This document shows positions 32,952 to 49,461 of a stretch of DNA of 64,000 nucleotides, piece after piece; the first letter of the stretch is position 1, and every line of letters begins with the position of its first letter. Where the stretch lies: the NCBI GenBank assembly GCA_034401135.1, contig JAWZSP010000004.1, positions 1 to 64,000 on the forward strand, given 5' to 3'. Below the pieces are notes generated by a model. The model saw only the letters and a list, made by a program, of their open reading frames with translations, did not search any database and was not told where the DNA came from. A program made the position numbers and the translations under genes. Origin of the DNA: Volutella citrinella. Taxonomy: Eukaryota; Ascomycota; Sordariomycetes; Hypocreales; Nectriaceae.

Positions 32952-35526
32952 TCAAATGGCCGCGGCCAATCCCTCCTTCCTGAGCGCCATCAAGTTCAAG
33001 GCACTTCCAGCTTTAAAATATTCGACCTGCTCCCCAGTCATTGAATGGTTGAGTCTAGCAGTCCATGGCGCTCGACCACCCTCTGTCGGGGAAACCTCAA
33101 GCATAAGGCTCCTTCCAGGCGCGATGTCGCTGATCCCGAGAATGCCAATACGGTCAGAAGACTGGACACGGTCATAGTCTTCTTCATTGGCAAATGTCAA
33201 GGCCAGGACACCCTGCTTCTTCAGATTGGTCTCATGGATACGAGCAAAACTCCTCGCAACGATGGCGAGGCATCCTAGGTAACGCGGCTGCAAAGCAGCG
33301 TGCTCTCTGGACGAACCTTCGCCGTAGTTGTAGTCTCCAATAACTACCCACGGCTGGCCGAGATTCTTATATGCTCTAGCAGTTCCAGGAGTATCGCCTT
33401 CCTTACCCGTGACCCAGTTAGTGACCACATTCACCTTGTCGTTGTCAGCATTCACAGCCCCGATGAGCGTGTTGTTCGAGATGTTATCCAGATGGCCGCG
33501 GAAGCGGAACCATGGACCAGCGGGCGTAATATGATCAGTTGTACATTTCCCCTTGGCCTTGATGAGAATCACACAGTCCTTGATGTCATCCTTGACGCCA
33601 GCTGGGAAGGGAGCCAGCCGTTGCAGCCGATCCGAAGACTCGGGGATTTGCACCTTAATGTCTGCCCGGTCTGTCGACGGAGGCTTTGAAAAGACGTAAT
33701 CAGTGTTGGCATACCCGCCCGTGGGAAGATCAAGACCCCGAGGCGGCGCAAATCGGAACTCAGTCCCATCGTCCTTTCGAATCGCGTCTGTCATCGGGTT
33801 GAATGAGAGGTCCCCGGAGAAGATCTTGGCCATGACCATTTCGGGCGATGCCAAGAAGTTATGTGTCGCCGGGTTACCGTCAAGCCTTGCGGTAAAATTC
33901 CTGTTGTACGTCGTAATGACTGAGTTCCTGGTGCCCTATATTTGCATTAGGTGAGATTCACGTCGCATTCCTGCAGTACGACATGTCAGATCCGTACCTT
34001 TTCCATTCCCTCGCGCTCAAATGAACCACAACATGGCCCGCACGCATTCGGGAGTAAGGTGCTCTCCAATTCCTCAAAGACGTCCAATGTCCCACTTTCC
34101 CGCAAAGTTTGGCGTGTCTGCTCGGAGCCGGGCGAGACGAAAAGAGGCATCTTGGGCCTCAGACCTGCAGCAAGAGCCTGCCTCGCCAGATCGGCGGCTC
34201 GAGTCATGTCCTGGAAGGACGAGTTTGTGCAGGATCCGATAAATCCCGCCGTCAGTTTTGCTGGCCATGCTTCCTTGGCCACGCTCTCACCGAATTTAGA
34301 AATGGGAGTGGACAAGTCCGGCGTAAAAGGCCCGTTGATCTGAGGCTCGAGGGATGAGAGATCGATTTCAATGACTTGGTCATACTCAGCTCCCTGATCC
34401 GCCTTGAGCTCATGGGCGGCGAACTTGGAAGCATTGGCAATGTCGGCTCGATGAGTTGCCTTGAGATAAGCGTCCATGGCTGGGGAATATGGGAACAATG
34501 AGGTCGTGGCACCAGTCTCTGCGCCCATGTTTGTGATTGTGCACATGCCAGTAGCTGAAAGAGACTGCGTGCCTGGCCCAAAGAATTCGATGATGTTTCC
34601 AGTGCCGCCCTTGACAGTAAGTATAGACACCAGCCGATTGATGACATCTGCAGAGATTCAGTCTTCATATTGCATCAAGTCACGGGTAAGTCAAGTACAC
34701 ACCTTTGGGCGCCGCCCAGGCCGAGAGTTGGCCGGTAAGACGGACGCCAATGACTCCAGGTACCTTGAGCTCGAACGGAAGACCCGCCATGACATCCACG
34801 GCATCAGCACCTCCTACTCCAATTGCCATCATCCCCATGCCACCGGCATTGGGGGTGTGAGAGTCTGCGCCAATCATCAGGCCCCCGGGGAAGGCATAGT
34901 TCTCAAGAATGCTCTGGTGGATGATTCCAGCGCCCGCCTTCCAGAATCCAATGTTGAAGCGTTTGCAGGCACTGGAGAGGAAGTCAAACACCTCCTGGTG
35001 GACATTCAGGGCATGTGGTAGGTCGACATCCTGACCCTTCTTTCCAACAATCAAGTGGTCGCAGTGTACGCTCGTGGGGGCCGCCGTCTCGTCGAGTCCG
35101 GCCGACATGAACTGGATAATGGCCATTTGGGCCGTGGCATCTTGACACGCCACCCTCCTCGGCCGCAGCTTCATGAGCGTCTTGCCTCGTTCGAGCTTCT
35201 CGTCTTCAATGTTGTCCAAGTGCGCGACGAGGATCTTCTCCGTGTATGTAAGGGGTCGGTTGTTGCTATGATGGCGGCTCAGCTTCCCTCGTGGCATCAG
35301 ACATCGGCGTGACGAGTACGACTTACAACCGACGGCCCAACTCGACCTTGCGAACAAAATCGGCGTAATCAATGTGCTGGTCTTGCTCGAACCTGCTGAG
35401 GCAGGCTCTCGAAGAAGCCTCGCTGGCCGTGGCGAGATGGCGATGGTGTAAGACACCACATCGTGATGTTCTAGGAACTTGTAGCCCGTAGCCCAAGGCA
35501 GAGCGCCTGCTGGAATGCCGCAACAT
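32952..35526 (-). CDS. aconitate hydratase, mitochondrial type (paralogue)
   Basis: Four exons, 35526-35327, 35265-34703, 34647-33998 and 33935-32952, introns 61, 55 and 62 bp, all keeping frame; 798 residues, the normal size. Aconitase interconverts citrate and isocitrate through cis-aconitate in the TCA cycle. The N-terminus is Arg/Ser/His rich without acids, a mitochondrial presequence of about 35 residues. The three [4Fe-4S] ligands are present: C394 in GSCTNSSF and C457 and C460 in [25 protein letters not shown] and the C-terminal swivelling domain with [12 protein letters not shown] (substrate-binding Arg) are intact. A Cys follows the second cluster motif (GPCCG), where I expect Ile. 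Its place in a subtelomeric oxidative gene group suggests an accessory copy, not the housekeeping enzyme. Homoaconitase is less likely. Confidence 0.88.
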
Positions 35527-36050
35527 GGCTACAGCTTCGTGATGGATCCTAAGACTGTCTGGGCACTCGTGCACATTCAATCAATAATAAATGTGACATC
35601 AATTGGGGACCGAACGCTTTAATTCGGATTACTCGTTGGCATTGCGCTGCAAGCTCGGCAATTCGAGGCAGCCATCGGTTAATAATTGCGCTGTGATTCG
35701 CCAATCGTTCAGCCGCCGTGATTTCAGGGGGGGTAATTGGACACAGCGTCAGCCGCCCCTTGCCTCGGTTACCGCGATGCGCTAATCCACCGAGGACATG
35801 CCCAATCTGGACAAGTGATGCAGTGTTGATAGGCATGTCTCCTGGTACGAATTACCATGGATGCTGAAAACCGTCGATATGCTTATATCAACTTCAAGCG
35901 TCCACACTGACTTTGCAGTACCACTGGTGAAGGTTCCCAGCTGACTCGAGATTTCATGCCATCAAATGTCAAGAGGATGGTCGCCTATAGTATGCAACAG
36001 TGATAATCATTCGTCTATGTGGTATCTCATCGCTCTCTAATGCATGCCAT
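35527..36050. other. intergenic: aconitase upstream region and AIM6-like 3' end
   Basis: About 520 bp; the aconitase promoter lies here. No further gene or clear motif seen. Confidence 0.4.
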
Positions 36051-37403
36051 TCATTGTCTCGTAACACGTCGCCGGCAGCGTGCTCTTCTAAACCCCCATG
36101 TCAGCATCAACCAAAGCCCAAGAATGAACAGCGCAACGCCACTGATGGATACGACGTCCCTCGCGTACCCCGAGCCCCAAGGCCGAGCGACCACACCGGC
36201 CACATCATCGGCATTGAGCAGCCCAACTCCCTCGCGCACGAGGACTTTCCAGACGTAGTTTCTGTACGATCTTGGCCAGCTGGGAGTTTCCCAATACCTG
36301 GATTTGAGGTTCAGCTGCTCCGCGGCGGCAATCTGCTGACGAAGTACGCGGAGCTGGGACCCGCTGAAGCCGAACAGGGCGAGACCAACGGCGTGCAGCA
36401 TGGAAACGGAGGCTGTATAAAACTCATTCTCGTCGCAGCGCGTGCCCTTGGCCCCACAATACCCCGGCCTTGCCAGTTTGTCGAGTGCGGCATCGAGAAA
36501 GACGTCGTGGTACTGACTCCATCGCTTTGGGTCTGGCCCAATGTTGACGTCGCGACGCCTGACGATTTCGCCTGTGCCGACGACTGTGATGGATCTCGGC
36601 CAGAAGGACTGATTGCTCACCGACGACGGGGCGATCTCGTGTCGGGACAAGTATCCCTTTTCGCGCAGCGGTTTCAGCTGCTCCAGCACCAGGGGCCAGG
36701 TGAGTTCGGGTTTGTTCTTGACATCGATGTACAGGATCAATGTGGTGTTTGGAGAAGTAGGGAAGACTCCGGCATCCCGACCATCTGCGCCGGCCACGTT
36801 GGCGTCAAGAATCTGTACCAGTGGCTCAATGTACATGGAGCGGAGCGTCTTGCTCGGGTTACGGGTCCAGGAATGGTGGGCGACCTCGAGCTCGTTCCCG
36901 TCCTCTGTAAGCCAGACATCGGCTTCTACACTGGCACAGCCTGCGGAGAGTGCCGTGAACAAAGGATGAGGCCGCATGTAGTCGTTGTGTGAATGGCACA
37001 TGGCTGGGGAGACGGTAGGCGCAATCTCCTTGACCCATTGAGCAGCATTCTCCGTCGCATTATCTCCTCCGTGGAAGGGGTCGACGAATGCGTAGCCCGA
37101 TGCTTCGTACAAATAGAGGACGAGACAGGTCGCGCTTGGGGGGAACAGAAGTCAGCACTGGCCGAGAACCTAATGCAGAAGGAGGGAGGGCTTTGCCAAC
37201 AGGTGACCGACTTACAAGATCCAAGCTGTGCAAAAGGACGTGGCCCGGAGTACCCCAGACAAGACTTCGCGGAACCTCAAGTGCCGTGGCTCTTGGTGCG
37301 GCAAGAGCCTCTCGACCTCGTCGACATCGAAGCGCTCCAAGGTGGGTATGGGCTCATAATGGACGGAAGGCTTCTTGTTCCGGTCCCAGATCCAGGTCGC
37401 CAT
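36051..37403 (-). CDS. AIM6-like PLC-type phosphodiesterase, membrane-bound
   Basis: Exons 37403-37216 and 37134-36051, intron 37215-37135 (GTAAGT...CCAAG, 81 bp); 423 residues. The region around residue 100 reads CHSHNDYMRPHPLFTALSAG and then EADVWL, the pattern of altered-inheritance-of-mitochondria protein 6 and its PI-PLC-like TIM-barrel phosphodiesterase domain. The splice creates a hydrophobic segment (FCTAWIFATCLVLYLY) near residue 60, and a second one (ISGVALFILGLWLMLTWGF) lies near the C-terminus, so the enzyme probably faces an organelle lumen or the cell exterior. The biochemical substrate of AIM6 proteins is not established; lipid or glycerophosphodiester hydrolysis is assumed. 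It lies downstream of the VAO-like gene on the same strand. Confidence 0.8.
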
Positions 37404-38181
37404 GCTTGCTGTGCGTAAAAGAATGAGAGCAACACAGCAGGAGGAACGAGACAGCCTAGGCCAACGACGTGACGTGAACAAGGGAAAAGGGAACGAGGCA
37501 AGACACGGCTCGTTGATGAGACGCATGCCGCGACCAACCCGCTGATGGGCCAGTGGAACACGGTGCGCCCAACTCATGGGCCGCCATGGTTATGTTATCA
37601 TGTGGTGTTCCACGACGGCTGAGCGGTGGTATTCCCAGCAAAAGGGTCGTATAACAGCACCGGTGCGCCGCACGTGGTCCCACTTGGGGCAGATGGACGG
37701 CGCCGGGGCCAATCCCAGGGCCGCCAGACGATGCACCCACACACGGCCCGGCCCCGGCGAATCACGGCTCTTGGACGCCGCACACGGAGTTTCCCGGCTG
37801 CCGCGTTGGTTGCAGCCAGCCCTAGATGGCCCGCTGATGAGCCATGGGTCCGAGCGGCTGGTGCAGTCTTTGTGGGAGCCGCCTGGGCTGCAATCCGAAC
37901 TAACCCAGCGGCGAGACCAATCAACTGCTGCACAACTATAAATACCTTATCGGCATCCGAAAATGACTGTGCGAAAACTGCCGGGGGCTGCGAGAAAAAG
38001 GCGGTGGTATAATTATGGCGCCTGTTACGCTTAAGCTGGTCGAACCACGTGTCTCGGGATTGGCTCCGAGGGATTAGCAGGCTGTACGGAGTACTACCGA
38101 CGCAGATAAGCATAAGGATACAGGGGGTGGATGCTCAATGTCCGATCACATTTGATGCCACCAGGGAAATGCCCGGTAACA
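37404..38181. other. intergenic, nothing recognised
   Basis: About 780 bp between two minus-strand genes; contains the promoter of the AIM6-like gene. Several overlapping frames exist on both strands but none is supported. Confidence 0.4.
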
Positions 38182-41494
<3,313 letters not shown>

Positions 41495-43030
41495 ATGCTT
41501 CTCATCAGTCCTGGCAGCATCCTCATTGCCGTCCTTTCTCTGGTCGTGCTCCGCATCGTCTATCAAGTCGTCTATGATCGCTTCTTCCACCCGCTTGCCA
41601 AGTTTCCGGGTCCCTTTTGGGCCAGCATAACACCCATCTGGGTGGCTTACCACAGTTTCATCGGCGATGAAGTCTTTGTCTGCCAACGATTGCACAAGGA
41701 ACATGGCCCGATCCTTCGCATTTCGCCCAACATGCTGCTCGTCAGTGACGTAACTAAAGCGCCTGTCATCTACCATCGACATGCCGACAAGTCGGGGTTT
41801 TACATCACCGGCGGCCTCGGGCCTGTCGAGACCATCTTCAACAGACGGGGCCACAAGGAGCACGCAAGCTTCCGCAAGCTCGTGGCGGCACCCTACAGCT
41901 TTACCAATGTCAAAATGATGGAGCCGTTGATCGATGCACAAGTGGCCAGCTGGCTCTCCAAAATTGGCGAATCCTTTGCTTCAGACAAGGAGCCAAAGGA
42001 GTTTGACTTCTGCCCCTGGCCAAACTATCTGGCCTATGACGTTGTATCCGAAGTAGCCTTTGGTGCACCATTCGGTTTCATCCAACAAGGTCGCGACGTC
42101 GCAGGCCTGATCAAGGGTTTCGATGACGGCGTCGTACTTTTTTCCGTCTTGAACCGCCTGCATCCCCTGGTTACCCTCGTCCAGAAAACATTCCTGGCAA
42201 GGTTCCTCACTGTCACAGCCGATGACCCGTCAGGATTTGGGGTTCTGATGCGGTTCCGCGATGCTCTACTTGCCAAGCGTCTCAAGGATATCCAAGATGG
42301 ACAGACACCCAGGATGGACTTTTTGCAGAGCTTTCTCAATGCACGCGACGAAAAAGGAGACAGCCTATCTTTGGAATATGTCAAGGCAGAAGTCTTCCTC
42401 ATCCTTGTTGCGGGAGCTTCAACAACATCGGGGGCTCTGCAGGGCTTGTTCAGGAATCTCTTGACAAGTCCGGCCGTTTACCAGAAAATGATGGATGAAA
42501 TCGATACAGCAACAAGGGAGAGGAAGCTATCAGAGCCCATCCCACAATACAGCGAGGTCGCAGAACACTGTCCTTACTACGTTGCCTGCATCAACGAGTC
42601 ACTACGAATCCTGCCACCCACAGCAGCCCTATTCCCGCGTCTAGTTCCCAAGGGCGGCATCGAGCTCAACGGCAGGTTTGTCCCGGAAGGAACCGAGGTC
42701 ACGGCAAATGCGTACCTGGCACATCGCGACACCAATGTCTTTGGTGATGATGCCGAGGTGTTTAGACCAGAGAGGTGGCTTGAGAGCGAGGAAAAGGCTC
42801 GCGAGTTTCATAAATACAGCTTGGCGTTTGGGTACGGCAGTAGAACATGTTTGGGACAACATGTAGCCCGGATGGAGATGTACAAGGCTCCGCTGCAATT
42901 CTTCAGAGAGTTTCGGCCGACTCTGGTCAATCCGAAGAACACTGGTGTACATGAAATCAGGGGCGGTGCAGGCATGTTTCGGGATATATGGCTCACCATC
43001 ACGAGGAGGAAAGCTGCTGGTGAAGACTAG
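41495..43030 (+). CDS. cytochrome P450 monooxygenase, intronless
   Basis: 511 residues from the Met at 41495, which directly precedes the hydrophobic anchor (SILIAVLSLVVLRIV); an in-frame Met at 41423 would put 24 polar residues before it. A Pro-rich hinge (FHPLAKFPGP) follows. I-helix AGASTTSG, K-helix ESLR, PERW and the heme loop FGYGSRTCLG with C452 as iron ligand are all present, so it should be active. It is an ER-bound class II enzyme that hydroxylates small hydrophobic molecules with cytochrome P450 reductase. The general look is that of the fungal pisatin-demethylase and benzoate-hydroxylase relatives; the CYP family cannot be fixed by eye. The divergent VAO-like partner suggests a common aromatic substrate. 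Lack of introns is unlike most neighbours. Confidence 0.9.
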   Translation: MLLISPGSILIAVLSLVVLRIVYQVVYDRFFHPLAKFPGPFWASITPIWVAYHSFIGDEVFVCQRLHKEHGPILRISPNMLLVSDVTKAPVIYHRHADKSGFYITGGLGPVETIFNRRGHKEHASFRKLVAAPYSFTNVKMMEPLIDAQVASWLSKIGESFASDKEPKEFDFCPWPNYLAYDVVSEVAFGAPFGFIQQGRDVAGLIKGFDDGVVLFSVLNRLHPLVTLVQKTFLARFLTVTADDPSGFGVLMRFRDALLAKRLKDIQDGQTPRMDFLQSFLNARDEKGDSLSLEYVKAEVFLILVAGASTTSGALQGLFRNLLTSPAVYQKMMDEIDTATRERKLSEPIPQYSEVAEHCPYYVACINESLRILPPTAALFPRLVPKGGIELNGRFVPEGTEVTANAYLAHRDTNVFGDDAEVFRPERWLESEEKAREFHKYSLAFGYGSRTCLGQHVARMEMYKAPLQFFREFRPTLVNPKNTGVHEIRGGAGMFRDIWLTITRRKAAGED

Positions 43031-43199
43031 ATCTAGTGCTCAAATGAATGATACACCGTAGGGTTGAGATGGGTATGGATATTACGTGGAGTTGTTTGCA
43101 ATTCTTTCCAGTCCCATCCCATGACAAACACATCACGGATAGTACGGCCTCCAGCAAGGTGGCTTTGTTTATAGGAAAGTAGACTGGCAGGCAGAAGAT

Positions 43200-44966
43200 C
43201 TACAAGTTGGAGCGAGTTGGTCCCAAACCACTGACAGATGCGACGCCCATAACCTGCTCCGCGATGGCTCGCCCGGCAGCCCGACCGGAAAAGATGCATC
43301 CGCCCAGGAACGTCCCCTCGAGTGAATTGTAGCCGTGGACCCCCCCTCCGCCAAAGCCGGCAACCTCACCCGCGGCGAAGAGTCCCTCGAACGGCGTGCC
43401 ATCCGCCTTGATGACGTTGCTCCTCAGGTCCGTCTCGATGCCGCCCAGCGTCTTGCGCGTCAGCAAGTTCAGCCGCACCGCAATCAGAGGGCCATGGGCA
43501 GGATCCAGCAGCTTGTGCGGGGGCGCAACGCGGGCTCGCTTGTCAGGCCAGTACTGCCTGGCGTTGTGGATGAGCATGGCCTGGGCGTCCTTGGAGTAGG
43601 GGTTGTCCATCTGGCTGTCTCGTGCGTCGACGACCTCCTTGATGCGCTCAAAGTCCAACCGGGGTCCCTGTCTTTGCTCGGCCAGCTTGTTCATGCCGTC
43701 GACAAGCTCCTCGAGCGTGTCGCGGACGACAAAGTCGGGGCCGTATTTCTGGAAGTCCTGGACGTGGATCGTGCCCTTGCTGCCAAAGACGCGCTGCATG
43801 AGAAACTGGAGGAAGCTCTTGTTGCTGAGGTCCGAGTTCTGCTCCGAGCCCGAGAGGGCAAACTCGCGGGCGATGATGGACTGGTCGAGGATGAACCACG
43901 AGTAGTCGTATCCCGTGCTGCAAATGTGCTTGAGCGTCGCCAAGGTGTCCGCCCCGGGGTACAGGTGCGGAGGGAGTCGCTTGCCGGTGGCATCCAGCCA
44001 CAGAGACGACGGCGCCGGCAGGATGCGGATGCCGTGATGGGGCCAGATGGAGTTCCAGTTCTGCAGGCCCTCGGTGTAGTGCCACATGCGGTCGCGGTTG
44101 ACAATGTTGGCGCCGGCAGCCTCGGAGATGCCAATCATGCGGCCATCGACGTGGGCGGGCACACCGACGACGAAGTTCTCTGGCACCTTGGGGCCCAGTC
44201 GGTCGGTTGGCCAGGCGGCCTTGACGGCATCGACGTTGCCGCCAATGCCGCCAGAGGTGACGAGGACGGCCGAACCCAGCATCTCAAACTTGCCCACCTC
44301 TTGACGGGACGACTTGACGCCGCGTGGCTGGCCAGCCTCCTCGAGGACGCGGCCCCGTACGCCGACGGCGCGGCCTGACTCGACAATGATTTCATCCACA
44401 ACGTGGCGGAACTTGAAGGTGACGATGCCGTTCTTGGCGGCCCTCTGGACGGGCTGGCTAAATACCCTGACAACCTCGGGCCCGGCGCCCCACGAGATGT
44501 GGAACCGGGGCACCGAGTTGCCGTGGCCGTCGGCTCGGCCGTCTCCGCGCTCAGCCCAGCCGACGTTGAAGAGGAAGCCGAGGCCGCGTGCCTTGACGTA
44601 GCCCTCCATGCCGTTCTCGCCGTCCTTGTTGGCGGCAAAGTCGACAAAGGCGTTGGCCCACTGGATGGGCCAGCGGTCGTCACCGTCGCCGCGGTCGAAC
44701 TGGGCGCTGCCGAGCCAGTCGCGCATGGCCAGTTCGCGCGAGTCCTTGATGCCGGTGCGGCGCTGCTCGGCGCTGTCGACGATGAAGAGACCGCCCAGCG
44801 ACCAGAAGGCCTGGCCGCCCAGGTTCTCCTCGTTTTCCTGGTCAATGAGCACGACGGGGACGGACCGCTGGACGGCGAGCTCAAAGGCCGCCACCAGCCC
44901 GGCCAGCCCGCCGCCGACGATGATGACGGGTTGCTGCTGCTGCTGGGCGTCGCTCGGGGGCGCCAT
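43200..44966 (-). CDS. FAD-binding dehydrogenase, KstD-superfamily type, intronless
   Basis: 588 residues from the Met at 44966. A short polar leader with five Gln is followed by the FAD Rossmann motif VIIVGGGLAG (G18, G20, G23); NLGGQAFWSLGGLF and VDGRMIGIAEA-like segments follow, and the C-terminus carries AAGEVAGFGGGGVHGYNSLE and FSGRAAGRA, which close the FAD site. The protein matches, along its whole length, the 'putative FAD-binding dehydrogenase' group common in actinobacteria and proteobacteria, related to 3-ketosteroid delta-1-dehydrogenase and fumarate reductase flavoproteins. The reaction is probably removal of two hydrogens next to a carbonyl; the substrate is unknown. No introns and unusually high GC for the window are consistent with bacterial origin. 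It is convergent with the P450 gene 170 bp away. Confidence 0.85.
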   Translation of the reverse strand: MAPPSDAQQQQQPVIIVGGGLAGLVAAFELAVQRSVPVVLIDQENEENLGGQAFWSLGGLFIVDSAEQRRTGIKDSRELAMRDWLGSAQFDRGDGDDRWPIQWANAFVDFAANKDGENGMEGYVKARGLGFLFNVGWAERGDGRADGHGNSVPRFHISWGAGPEVVRVFSQPVQRAAKNGIVTFKFRHVVDEIIVESGRAVGVRGRVLEEAGQPRGVKSSRQEVGKFEMLGSAVLVTSGGIGGNVDAVKAAWPTDRLGPKVPENFVVGVPAHVDGRMIGISEAAGANIVNRDRMWHYTEGLQNWNSIWPHHGIRILPAPSSLWLDATGKRLPPHLYPGADTLATLKHICSTGYDYSWFILDQSIIAREFALSGSEQNSDLSNKSFLQFLMQRVFGSKGTIHVQDFQKYGPDFVVRDTLEELVDGMNKLAEQRQGPRLDFERIKEVVDARDSQMDNPYSKDAQAMLIHNARQYWPDKRARVAPPHKLLDPAHGPLIAVRLNLLTRKTLGGIETDLRSNVIKADGTPFEGLFAAGEVAGFGGGGVHGYNSLEGTFLGGCIFSGRAAGRAIAEQVMGVASVSGLGPTRSNL

Positions 44967-47757
<2,791 letters not shown>

Positions 47758-48152
47758 ACTCCGAGCTAATCATGCAAATCAAGCCTATTCAGATACTGAT
47801 AGTTCTTTGCAATATTAATCATCCTCTTTACACTCGCATTGTCCTTCTCTTGTGGCAATGGCAGATGCTAGGAGGGCATCCTTTGGTGAATCGGTGTTTG
47901 GGGATCGTACTTACTGAGTAGCGTTCCCTGCCTAACAATTCCTTGATCTTGTGCAAATCCGACCAGTCTCGGTCCACAGGATGTAGTACCCCTGCTTCCA
48001 TAGCTTGGCATATCTGGTGGACCTCTGGCCGGGGGCACCACCCCACCGAGTGGGACTAAACAATGCCGAACTGCCTTTGGGGCGGGGTCATCAGTTTGAG
48101 AGATAAACTCTTGTTCTCAACCCGCGGCATCTTGACATCATTCGGCGTCATC
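47758..48152. other. intergenic between sulfatase and DUF1857 gene
   Basis: About 390 bp, with the terminator of the sulfatase gene and the promoter of the next gene expected. Nothing specific recognised. Confidence 0.4.
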
Positions 48153-48675
48153 ATGCTGGTCATCAACCTCGCTTACACGGCGCCCGTCAACTCCGAGGGC
48201 TCTTCGCCAGTCCTTACCGAAGCTCAAGTCTGGAAGGGCTTGCAGCGCAAAGTGAAGAGAGCGTTTGAGTTTGTCCCCATCATCACCGACTGTAATGTTG
48301 TCAGCGAGGAAGGAAACAAGACTGTCCGCGAAGTCACGTTCCAGAACCAGCCACAGCCTGTCCGCGAGGTCTGTCGCCTCTTGGCCCCCAGTCGAGTCGA
48401 CTTTAAGCAAGATGACGGCAGCAACATCTCCAACATTGTGTCCAAGAACGCTGAAGGAGCCTTGATGATGACTTATGCTTTTGAGTGGAGGCACCTGAAC
48501 ACTGCCGAGGAGAGTCAGGAGGCTCTTGATCTTAGAAACCATCACGAAAAGGTGAGACCATGTCCAAAATTATTAGTTTCTCATGGGTGATTAACTGTAA
48601 TAGGTTGCGAAGATGGCTGTCGAGGGAAGCATTGATACCATTCGAAAGCTGGTGGTCAGTGGGGACATTGAATAG
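48153..48675 (+). CDS. DUF1857 (AtaL-like) protein
   Basis: Exons 48153-48551 and 48604-48675, intron 48552-48603 (GTGAGA...TAATAG, 52 bp); 156 residues, the usual length. The start MLVINLAYTAPVN is the conserved beginning of this fungal and bacterial family; VWKGLQRK, CRLLAPSRVDF and MMTYAFEWRH are further typical segments. The family has a SRPBCC (START-like) fold with a hydrophobic ligand cavity; AtaL of the acetylaranotin cluster gives the alternative name. It may bind or process a small hydrophobic molecule. Its placement next to oxidative enzymes would suit such a role. Upstream frame extension to 48063 lacks family similarity. Confidence 0.8.
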
Positions 48676-48894
48676 AAATGCTACTTGGAATGGTCACAAG
48701 TTTTACAATAGAGTTTTGCTGTAACGTAAGGATAAGGCCTTTATTCGAGCTATAAACATACAGTAGTGAATTCAAGCAACTCGCAACTCAATCAATCTCC
48801 ATCTCCGGTCAAACCACGCCCTCTGCTACCCATTCTCGCCCCCATCCCCTCTCGATTGATTTGTTGGCACTAGGCAATGTCCAAGAAGACTGAT

Positions 48895-49461
48895 CTACTG
48901 GAAGCAGTTGCGCTGCACGGAAGCAATGCCGGAAATCTCCTTGTACAAAGTCCAGAGAGCAGAGCCGCCCAACTGGATGAGCTTGGCCTTGCTGCGGGTC
49001 TTGAGCATGATGGAGACGGCCTTCTTGACGCCACCGACGGCCTTGATGGCGCGCTTGATCTTGAGGAGCTTAGCTGCGGGAACAACACTGCCAATCAGGA
49101 GATCAGCAATGGCAGCCGCACACTTGATGGACTTGGGGATGAGGCGGCGCTCAACCTGGTGGGTGTCGACATCTCGCTGGGTCAGGGCAGACTCGATGAT
49201 GTCGTCAGGGTTGCGAGAGCGGTGCTCGGCGAGCCACTTGGCAGTGGCATCGTCGCCGGCCTCGAGGACCTCGTCGGGGATGGCCTCAATCTCATCAAAG
49301 AGAAATTCGATGGACTTTTCGCTCTTGGGGTCGAAGTTGGAGATGGCATCGTCACCGGCGGCATCTTCGCGGACGACGAGCTCAGGGGCGCCGCTAGGGA
49401 GGGCCTGGGCACCGATGGCGAAAGCGCCGGCGAAGATGGTGGCAATGAGCTGGAACTTCAT
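48895..49461 (-). CDS. small secreted protein: acidic pro-region and cationic mature part
   Basis: 188 residues, no intron. Residues 1-20 form a signal peptide (MKFQLIATIFAGAFAIGAQA). Residues 21-104 are strongly acidic; R105-R106 is a dibasic Kex2-type site. The remaining 82 residues hold about 15 Lys/Arg against two acids, are predicted to form amphipathic helices (KLLKIKRAIKAVGGVKKAV), and carry two Cys (C114, C186) that could pair. The layout is that of a processed secreted cationic polypeptide such as an antimicrobial, killer or effector protein. I recall similar unnamed proteins in Hypocreales but no tested function. A longer frame upstream to 49626 is low complexity and does not give a signal peptide. 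Confidence 0.7.
   Translation of the reverse strand: MKFQLIATIFAGAFAIGAQALPSGAPELVVREDAAGDDAISNFDPKSEKSIEFLFDEIEAIPDEVLEAGDDATAKWLAEHRSRNPDDIIESALTQRDVDTHQVERRLIPKSIKCAAAIADLLIGSVVPAAKLLKIKRAIKAVGGVKKAVSIMLKTRSKAKLIQLGGSALWTLYKEISGIASVQRNCFQ

Noticed and set aside
36000..36992. 330-codon plus-strand open frame
   Set aside because: Antisense shadow of the AIM6-like gene, whose domain motifs are on the minus strand.
36051..37112. AIM6-like gene starting at 37112
   Set aside because: The codon there is TTG; a spliced upstream exon with ATG at 37403 restores frame and an N-terminal membrane segment.
43335..44378. 347-codon plus-strand open frame
   Set aside because: Antisense shadow of the FAD dehydrogenase gene, caused by its high GC.
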